Positions 6,569-11,746 of a stretch of DNA of 11,746 bases are shown here, one piece after another. Positions within the stretch are counted from its first letter, which is position 1. Each line of letters begins with the position of its first letter. A model generated the notes under the pieces. It searched no databases. It was not told the origin of the DNA and saw only the letters and a program-made list of their open reading frames with translations. The stretch spans positions 1-11,746 of the forward strand of contig CAIWHF010000167.1 of assembly GCA_903912405.1 (NCBI GenBank), read 5' to 3'. The position numbers and the translations under genes are program-made. This stretch comes from an uncultured Bacteroidota bacterium (lineage in GTDB: Bacteria > Bacteroidota > Bacteroidia > Chitinophagales > Chitinophagaceae).

Positions 6569-7216
6569 TTAGTTTTGAAGTTTTTCTCCAAAGCACAAAT
6601 CTCCTGCGTCTCCTAGTCCTGGCAAGATATAACTTTTGTCGTTTAGCTCAGGATCTATGGCGCCCACCCAAATATGGGCATTGGGTAAGGCTTTCTGAAC
6701 AAAATCAATGCCTTCTTGGCTTGCAATGACACATACAATATGCAGCTCACTAGGAGTGCCATTGGCTAGAAGACTAGGAATGGCCTTAATAAAAGAGGCT
6801 CCTGTTGCTAGCATAGGGTCGGCAATAAGAAGGGGTCTACCATTTAAATTAGGTGCTGTAACATAGGACTGTTCAATATGAAAGCCCTGTTCATCGTGTT
6901 TTCTGTATGCGGCTACAAAAGCACTGTCTGCTTTGTCTAAGTAATTCATCAATCCTTGAAATAAAGGAATCCCTGCACGTAAAATGGTAGCTATAACGGG
7001 TTGTTGTTGTAGGGTATAGCTTGTGGTAGTCGCAAGCGGTGTATTGATCGCTATAGGTTGATAAGAGAAAGTTTTGCTGATTTCGTAAGCAGCTACCTCT
7101 CCAATTCGCTCTATATTCCTTCTAAAGCGCATTCTGTCTTGCTGAATAGCGACATCTCTTAATTCACTAATCCAGATTTGCACCAAAGAATGAGCTTCAC
7201 TTAAATGATGTATCAT
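6569..7216 (-). CDS. upp: Uracil phosphoribosyltransferase
   Basis: A 215-residue cytoplasmic enzyme of pyrimidine salvage that joins uracil and PRPP to give UMP and pyrophosphate. Recognised parts are RMRFRRNIERIGE (28-40), the LRAG loop (79-82), the PRPP-binding loop ADPMLATGAS (132-141) and the C-terminal uracil-recognition segment YILPGLGDAGD (196-206), followed by FGEK. Length and motif order are normal for the family; the RxF position after GDAGD reads LCF, a minor deviation. The start ATG at 7216 sits in the palindrome TATCATGATA; no other in-frame start fits better, and MIHHLSE is a plausible family N-terminus. It is transcribed leftward and divergently from uppS, sharing the 179-bp control region, with the PorP/SprF gene 97 bp downstream. 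Confidence 0.96.
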   Translation of the reverse strand: MIHHLSEAHSLVQIWISELRDVAIQQDRMRFRRNIERIGEVAAYEISKTFSYQPIAINTPLATTTSYTLQQQPVIATILRAGIPLFQGLMNYLDKADSAFVAAYRKHDEQGFHIEQSYVTAPNLNGRPLLIADPMLATGASFIKAIPSLLANGTPSELHIVCVIASQEGIDFVQKALPNAHIWVGAIDPELNDKSYILPGLGDAGDLCFGEKLQN

Positions 7217-7296
7217 GATACCGATCGTTTAATAACCCTGTAAAAGTAAATTTTTATTTTTTAATAAAAGGGCATCTTAACTGATTTATCCATTTG

Positions 7297-7315
7297 CCGT
7301 TAAAATACCGTTAAA
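7297..7315. repeat. Tandem CCGTTAAA direct repeat upstream of uppS
   Basis: CCGTTAAA occurs at 7297-7304 and again at 7308-7315, an 11-bp centre-to-centre spacing (CCGTTAAAATA then CCGTTAAACTA). That is about one helical turn, so both copies face the same side of the DNA. It lies about 37 bp upstream of the putative uppS -7 element, where an activator or -33-region protein could bind. A regulatory role is inference. Confidence 0.45.
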
Positions 7316-7351
7316 CTAAATAAATAAGTAGCAATACCTCAAGCATACGCC

Positions 7352-7359
7352 TATTTTTG
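7352..7359 (+). promoter_or_regulatory. Putative -7 element of the uppS-bamA-ompH promoter
   Basis: TATTTTTG is an exact match to the Bacteroidota sigma-ABfr -7 consensus TAnnTTTG. It lies 36 bp before the uppS ATG, leaving a leader of about 25-30 bases. No TTG or TTTG is found at the expected -33 spacing, so promoter strength may rely on an upstream factor. Confidence 0.5.
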
Positions 7360-7395
7360 TAACTTCGCAACTCATTATTTAATTTAATATTAATT

Positions 7396-8169
7396 ATGAC
7401 TCCGACAATGGAATCTATTGATTATGCAAAACTACCTCAACACATTGCCATTATTATGGATGGAAATGGTCGTTGGGCAAAAGAGCGTAACAAAGATCGA
7501 GTATACGGCCATCATGAAGGGGTATTGAGTGTAAGAGAAATCGTAAATGTTAGTGCGGAAATTGGTATTCAATATTTAACGCTCTATGCATTTTCTACTG
7601 AAAACTGGAATAGACCTAAGGAAGAAGTAGATGCCTTGATGGAACTTTTAGTGAATACTATAAGAAAAGAGGTTAATGATTTAAATAAAAATAATATTCG
7701 GCTTTGTGTAATTGGAGATATGGGGAGTTTGCCCATGAAGTGTCAAATTGAACTGAAAGAGGCTATTGATCTTACCATAACAAATACTGGTTTGACGCTT
7801 ATTTTAGCTTTGAGTTATAGCGCAAAATGGGAGCTGGTGGAGGCAATCAAAAAGATTGCTAAAGCAGTGCAAAGTGATTTGTTGAAAGTGGAGGCAATTA
7901 ACGACGAATTAATAAGTGCTCATTTATCAACGGCTGCTTTTCCAGATCCAGAATTAATGATTAGAACGAGCGGAGAACATAGAATTAGTAATTTTCTTCT
8001 GTATCAATTAGCATATGCGGAATTGTATTTTACAAGTACGCATTGGCCAGACTTTAGAAAAGAACAATTTTTACAAGCAATTTGTGATTATCAAAATAGA
8101 GAACGCCGTTTTGGTAAAACAAGTGAGCAAATACAAACGAACTTAACAAATGTTGATGAATCTAATTAA
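7396..8169 (+). CDS. uppS: Isoprenyl transferase (undecaprenyl diphosphate synthase)
   Basis: A 257-residue cis-prenyltransferase that condenses isopentenyl diphosphate onto farnesyl diphosphate to give the C55 carrier lipid for peptidoglycan and surface glycans, acting at the inner membrane. Landmarks are HIAIIMDGNGRWAK (16-29, catalytic Asp22), RVYGHHEG (35-42), YAFSTENWNRP (64-74), IGDMGSLP (106-113), the SYSAKWE segment (140-146, where Bacteroidota enzymes usually read S/G-R-W), IRTSGEHRISNFLLYQ (189-204) and the Mg-binding Glu209 with WPDF downstream. The length is standard. ATG 7408 (MESIDYAKLP) is a possible alternative start. It is the first gene of a rightward envelope-biogenesis unit: its 3' end overlaps the bamA start by 14 bp (20 bp if the earlier bamA ATG is used), and a TAnnTTTG element lies 36 bp upstream. 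Confidence 0.96.
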   Translation: MTPTMESIDYAKLPQHIAIIMDGNGRWAKERNKDRVYGHHEGVLSVREIVNVSAEIGIQYLTLYAFSTENWNRPKEEVDALMELLVNTIRKEVNDLNKNNIRLCVIGDMGSLPMKCQIELKEAIDLTITNTGLTLILALSYSAKWELVEAIKKIAKAVQSDLLKVEAINDELISAHLSTAAFPDPELMIRTSGEHRISNFLLYQLAYAELYFTSTHWPDFRKEQFLQAICDYQNRERRFGKTSEQIQTNLTNVDESN

Positions 8170-10804
8170 GAAATGTAGTTATTTAATACTATTGGTATTA
8201 TTGTCTTGCCCTTCTCTTTTTGCCCAAGGTTTAGGAGCTAAAGCGGCATTGTCTTCTGCTGCCAATAATGAGCCAGCAGCGCCCATGGAATATACTATTG
8301 GTGGTGTAGCTATTAAAGGTGTACGCTACTTGGACGAAGAATTATTAATTGCTGTTGCCGGTTTAGAAGTGGGCGCAAAAATCAAGTTATCTAATGATGA
8401 ATTGATTAGTAAAGCTATTAGAAATTTATGGAAACAAGATTTATTTGCTGATGTTAAAATCAAAGTAAGCAAAGTAATTAATGATAAGGTATTTTTAGAA
8501 ATTCAATTAGAAGAAAGACCCCGATTGAGTAGATACATTATTAAAGGCGTTAAAAAAGGCGAAACGCAAGAAATAAAAGATAAAATAAATCTGGTTAAAG
8601 CAAAAGTAGTTACCGAATCTATTAAAAAGGAAGTGGCTACAAAAATTAAAAAGTTTTATGCGGATAAGGGTTTTTCAAATACCACCGTGCAAATTAAAGA
8701 AAGACCAGATACAACTATTGTAAATAATGTTGTGCTAACGATAACTATAGATAAAGGAATTAAGTCGCAAATTAACCAAATCAATTTTGCTGGCAACGAA
8801 CATGCAAGTGATGAGCGTTTGAAGAGAAGCTTTAAAGGAACAAAAGAAATGCCTCGCCTGACCTTGTATCCAAAATATGATCAAGGTTTGTTTGATAAAG
8901 AGGAAAGAAGCTTTAAAAAGTATATCCAACAAAAAGGTTTTTTATCGCTATCAAAAACATTAGATGCATTAAGCCCATATATGAGATTGAATGTATTTAC
9001 TTCATCTAGATTCAATGCGGCTAAATATGAATCAGACAAAGAAGCATTGATTAACTATTATAATACCCTAGGGTATCGCGATGCTAAAATTGTAGTTGAT
9101 ACCATTCGTAGAATGTCTAATGGCAAATTGAATGTAGATGTGAAGATAGATGAAGGTAATCGTTATTATTTCGGAAATTTTGTTTGGAAGGGAAATACGA
9201 AATATAGTGCTGATATTTTGTCAAAAGTATTAGGTATTCAAAAGGGTGATGTTTACAATCAAGAATTGTTAGATAAAAGAATTGGGACACAAGTGAGTCC
9301 TGATGGCGGAGAAGATATTAGTAGTATTTATATGGATGATGGTTATTTGTTTTTTAATATAGACCCTCAAGAATCTAGTATTACTAATGATACTATTAAT
9401 TATGAAATGCGTGTTGTAGAAGGGCCGCAAGCAACTATAAAGAACATTACCATTGTTGGTAATGACCGAACCAATGAATATGTATTGCGAAGAGAATTAC
9501 GTACGCTTCCGGGCAATAAATTTAGTCGCTCTGATTTAATTAGAACGCAGCGTGAAATTGCTAATCTAGGCTTCTTTGATCAAGAGAAAATTGGAATTAA
9601 ACCAACTCCTAATCCAGCAGATGGAACTGTAGATATTGAGTATTCTGTAGTGGAAAAATCAAGTGATCAATTACAATTATCTGCAGGCTTTGGCGGTAGT
9701 GTGAAATTTTATGGAAATGTAGGTATTGCCTTTAATAACTTTTCAATTAAAAATATCTTCAAACCAAAATTCTGGGATCCACTTCCTGTAGGGGATGGTC
9801 AGCGTTTATCAATCAACTATCAGTCAAATGGAGCGTATTATAACTCACTTAACTGCTCCTTTACAGAACCTTGGTTAGGGGGTAAAAAACCGATCTCGCT
9901 TACCACAAGTGTTATTGGTAGCCGCTATTCAGCAGTTGGCTTAGGGGGCGATGCAAATGCTTCTTATCTAAAAGTTATTGGTGGTGGCGTGTCTGTTAGT
10001 AAGCGTGTGAAATGGCCAGATGATAACTTTGTACTTTCTGTTGGATTGAATTATCAAAACTATTTCCTAAAAAATTATCAGTTATTGAGTGGCTTCTTAG
10101 ATGGATACGCCAACAGTTTATATATTAAAACTGTTTTGTCTCGTTATTCTATAGATCAACCTTTATATCCAAGAAGCGGATCTGATATTAGCTTATCCTT
10201 TCAGTTTACACCACCTTGGAGTTTAATAACGGGAAAAGATTTTACCAATGCTTCGGTAAGTGAAAAATACCAGTGGATTGAGTATTTTAAATTTAGATTT
10301 AAGGCAGATTGGTATCAAAAAATTATTGGCAATTTAGTATTGAAAGTATCTGCTAAGATGGGCTTTTTAGGATACTACAATAGCACTATTGGTTACGCAC
10401 CTTTTGAGCGTTTCCAATTAGGAGGTGATGGTATGCAAGGGTTTCAAGCGTTTGTTGGTAGAGACATCATTTCTCAGCGCGGTTATGAAATGTATGCTCA
10501 GAATAAAACTATTTTTAATAAATATTCTGCTGAGTTGAGATATCCATTGTCGCTTAGTCCTACGTCTACAATTTATGCATTGGCTTTCTTTGATCAAGCT
10601 AATGCATGGGATGACTTTAAGAGTTATAATCCTATCCGTTTAAATAGAGATGCTGGAATAGGGGTACGTATCTTCTTGCCTATGTTTGGTTTGTTGGGAT
10701 TGGATTATGGGGTTGGGTTTGACAGATATAATAAAGACGCTGGCGTAACTAGCTTTAAGGATATGTCTAAATTCACCTTCATGCTAGGTTTTGAACCGGA
10801 TTAA
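8156..10804 (+). CDS. bamA: Outer-membrane protein assembly factor BamA
   Basis: An 882-residue outer-membrane Omp85 protein, the core of the machinery that folds beta-barrels into the outer membrane. A signal peptide (MNLIKKCSYLILLVLLSCPSLFA) is followed by five periplasmic POTRA repeats (about 45-121, 123-200, 201-336, 338-423, 426-503) and a C-terminal 16-strand-type barrel (about 506-882). Recognisable repeat cores include GVAIKGVRYLDEELL, INQINFAGNEHASDERL and ATIKNITIVGNDRTNEYVL. POTRA3 carries an insertion of about 50 residues (232-282). In the barrel loop 6 region, FQLGGDGMQGF (753-763) aligns with the E. coli GGSSTVRGF stretch but lacks the Arg, while an RGY follows at 775-777. ATG 8156 gives a cleaner signal peptide than ATG 8150. 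It starts within the uppS 3' end and is followed after 34 bp by ompH. Confidence 0.96.
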   Translation: MNLIKKCSYLILLVLLSCPSLFAQGLGAKAALSSAANNEPAAPMEYTIGGVAIKGVRYLDEELLIAVAGLEVGAKIKLSNDELISKAIRNLWKQDLFADVKIKVSKVINDKVFLEIQLEERPRLSRYIIKGVKKGETQEIKDKINLVKAKVVTESIKKEVATKIKKFYADKGFSNTTVQIKERPDTTIVNNVVLTITIDKGIKSQINQINFAGNEHASDERLKRSFKGTKEMPRLTLYPKYDQGLFDKEERSFKKYIQQKGFLSLSKTLDALSPYMRLNVFTSSRFNAAKYESDKEALINYYNTLGYRDAKIVVDTIRRMSNGKLNVDVKIDEGNRYYFGNFVWKGNTKYSADILSKVLGIQKGDVYNQELLDKRIGTQVSPDGGEDISSIYMDDGYLFFNIDPQESSITNDTINYEMRVVEGPQATIKNITIVGNDRTNEYVLRRELRTLPGNKFSRSDLIRTQREIANLGFFDQEKIGIKPTPNPADGTVDIEYSVVEKSSDQLQLSAGFGGSVKFYGNVGIAFNNFSIKNIFKPKFWDPLPVGDGQRLSINYQSNGAYYNSLNCSFTEPWLGGKKPISLTTSVIGSRYSAVGLGGDANASYLKVIGGGVSVSKRVKWPDDNFVLSVGLNYQNYFLKNYQLLSGFLDGYANSLYIKTVLSRYSIDQPLYPRSGSDISLSFQFTPPWSLITGKDFTNASVSEKYQWIEYFKFRFKADWYQKIIGNLVLKVSAKMGFLGYYNSTIGYAPFERFQLGGDGMQGFQAFVGRDIISQRGYEMYAQNKTIFNKYSAELRYPLSLSPTSTIYALAFFDQANAWDDFKSYNPIRLNRDAGIGVRIFLPMFGLLGLDYGVGFDRYNKDAGVTSFKDMSKFTFMLGFEPD

Positions 10805-10838
10805 TAGCTACTTATTTATTATTTTAAAATTACGTATT

Positions 10839-11351
10839 ATGAAAAAACTTGTATTTGCTTTATTGTTTTTAGGAATGGCTTCCATTGCTAATGCACAACG
10901 CTATTGCGTTATTGACTCTAAATACATTCTAGAAAAATTAGTTGATTATAAAGATGCCCAAACGCGACTAGATCAAGCGTCTCAAAATTGGCAACAAGAA
11001 ATTGACGCTAAAATGCAAGAAGTAGATAAATTGTATAAATCGTATCAAGCTGAAAGAGCTATGCTTTCTGATGAAATGAGAAAAAAACGAGAAGATGAAA
11101 TAGTAGCTAAAGAGAAATTAGCTAAAGACCTTCAAAAACAACGATTTGGTTATGAGGGTGATTTATACAAGCAACGTCAGATATTGGTGAAACCAATTCA
11201 AGATAAGGTGTATAATGCCATTCAAAAATATGCCGGTGTAAAAGGCTATGATTTAGTGTTAGATAAAGCTGGTGGGGTTACCATTTTCTTTGCAGACCCT
11301 AAATTAGATAAAAGTGAAGAAATTCTTAAATCACTCGGTCAGACTAAATAA
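10839..11351 (+). CDS. ompH: OmpH/Skp-family periplasmic chaperone, first copy
   Basis: A 170-residue secreted protein with signal peptide MKKLVFALLFLGMASIANA and mature start QRYCVIDSKYILEKL. After a short beta strand comes a long charged helical hairpin (about 40-120) with heptad-like Lys/Glu/Gln/Leu spacing, then IQDKVYNAIQKYAGVKGYDLVLDKAGGVTIFFADPKLD, the C-terminal core strand region typical of Skp. Skp forms trimers that hold unfolded outer-membrane proteins in the periplasm and pass them to BamA. The ATG at 10839 is used: a TTG at 10791 in the same frame would add 16 residues ahead of an otherwise perfect signal peptide and overlap bamA. It lies 34 bp after bamA, consistent with one operon. 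It shares only the general plan with the following copy. Confidence 0.93.
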   Translation: MKKLVFALLFLGMASIANAQRYCVIDSKYILEKLVDYKDAQTRLDQASQNWQQEIDAKMQEVDKLYKSYQAERAMLSDEMRKKREDEIVAKEKLAKDLQKQRFGYEGDLYKQRQILVKPIQDKVYNAIQKYAGVKGYDLVLDKAGGVTIFFADPKLDKSEEILKSLGQTK

Positions 11352-11414
11352 TTCGCCACAAAATATTATTTTTACTAATCTTTATTAATTTTATATCCAC
11401 CAAACAAAACGTAC

Positions 11415-11746
11415 ATGAAAAAAATTACGCTATTAGCAGCCCTTTTTGGAACATTTATAAGTGCTTCATATGCCCAAAATAAATTAGGTTATATCAATTC
11501 TCGTGAATTATTGGAAGTGATGCCAGAAGTAAAAAAAGCTGATTCTTCTTTACAGATTTATGCTAAATCTTTCCAAGATCAATTAGAATCTATGAGTAAA
11601 GAATATGAAAGCAAAGTAAAAGATTTTCAAGCGAATGAAAAAACAATGAATGAAGCTGTAAAAGAAGTGAAAGTTAAGGAAGTACAACAATTGCAAGAGC
11701 GTATGGAAACATTGCAACAAAGTGCGCAAGAAAAAACAGCTAAAAG
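11415..11746 (+). CDS. ompH: OmpH/Skp-family periplasmic chaperone, second copy (3' truncated by window edge)
   Basis: The first 110 codons of a second Skp-like gene, open to the end of the window. It begins with a signal peptide (MKKITLLAALFGTFISASYA) followed by QNKLGYINSRELLEVMPEVKKAD, the conserved Skp N-terminal strand and helix start in its more classical form (GYINS.ELL..MPE). The highly charged coiled-coil arm then runs to the edge (SLQIYAKSFQDQLESM to QQLQERMETLQQSAQEK). The C-terminal core is outside the window. It is too short for its full length to be judged. It follows the first copy by 63 bp, a gap with no evident terminator or TAnnTTTG promoter, so read-through from the bamA transcript is likely. 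Confidence 0.92.
   Translation, partial: MKKITLLAALFGTFISASYAQNKLGYINSRELLEVMPEVKKADSSLQIYAKSFQDQLESMSKEYESKVKDFQANEKTMNEAVKEVKVKEVQQLQERMETLQQSAQEKTAK

Larger units (their letters stand above)
7217..7395. promoter_or_regulatory. Divergent upp / uppS intergenic control region
   Basis: This 179-bp gap is the longest non-coding stretch in the window and must hold promoters for both divergent units. On the rightward side it contains a perfect TAnnTTTG element (7352-7359) and two copies of CCGTTAAA (7297-7304 and 7308-7315). On the leftward side TACTTTTA (7248-7241) is a one-mismatch -7 candidate for upp, about 25 bp before its start, without a clear -33 partner. I see no tRNA, riboswitch-like structure or strong hairpin. 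Confidence 0.6.

Noticed and set aside
7211..7220. Palindrome TATCATGATA over the upp start codon
   Set aside because: A 10-base palindrome in AT-rich DNA is expected by chance and has no second copy nearby.
8735..8932. 65-codon leftward frame inside bamA
   Set aside because: It is antisense to POTRA3 of a secure gene.
10791..10838. N-terminal extension of the first OmpH from a TTG at 10791
   Set aside because: It overlaps the bamA end and would bury a perfect signal peptide starting at ATG 10839.
1..11746. A novel defence, mobile or secretion system in the window
   Set aside because: No transposase, integrase, terminal repeats, CRISPR repeats, toxin-antitoxin pair or nuclease is visible. 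Apart from two unassigned proteins (the truncated first gene and the MORN-repeat protein), all genes belong to known families, and most are core housekeeping or envelope genes.

Overview
The window is an AT-rich, gene-dense chromosomal segment that reads as Bacteroidota, probably near the Chitinophagales/Chitinophagaceae (the family level is inference). The grounds are: a PorP/SprF-type outer-membrane protein of the kind tied to type IX secretion; the gene order uppS-bamA-ompH-ompH, which is typical of the phylum; a TAnnTTTG-type promoter element before uppS; start codons without clear Shine-Dalgarno sequences; and a stand-alone RlmK methyltransferase.

Layout. Bases 1-4675 carry a rightward, tightly packed set of genes: the 3' end of an unrecognised gene, a secreted MORN-repeat protein, a stand-alone RlmK-type 23S rRNA methyltransferase, an ABC-transporter ATPase without a permease beside it, an alpha/beta hydrolase, and a membrane-bound family 2 glycosyltransferase that overlaps the hydrolase by one base. 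Bases 4672-7216 run leftward: upp (uracil phosphoribosyltransferase), a PorP/SprF family protein, and an RsmI-like tetrapyrrole-methylase-fold methyltransferase. A perfect 10-bp terminator hairpin separates the last two. The glycosyltransferase and the methyltransferase converge with a 4-bp overlap. Bases 7217-7395 form a divergent control region. From 7396 rightward lies the envelope-biogenesis cluster uppS-bamA-ompH-ompH; the last ompH is cut by the window edge.

How the genes work together. uppS makes the polyprenyl lipid carrier for cell-wall and surface-glycan synthesis. BamA inserts beta-barrel proteins into the outer membrane, and the two Skp/OmpH-like periplasmic chaperones would deliver such clients. 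The PorP/SprF protein is itself a predicted outer-membrane barrel and so a plausible client. The left-hand block mixes translation maintenance (RlmK) with predicted membrane or surface functions (ABC ATPase, hydrolase, glycosyltransferase).

Nothing here looks like a new defence, mobile or otherwise exotic system: I see no transposase, integrase, CRISPR array, tRNA or rRNA, and no complete gene is visibly broken. The points worth a second look are mostly lineage-specific variations: the position of the RGF/RGY motif and a POTRA3 insertion in BamA, a shortened RsmI-like enzyme, the lone ABC ATPase, the hydrolase-glycosyltransferase pair, and a helically phased repeat upstream of uppS.
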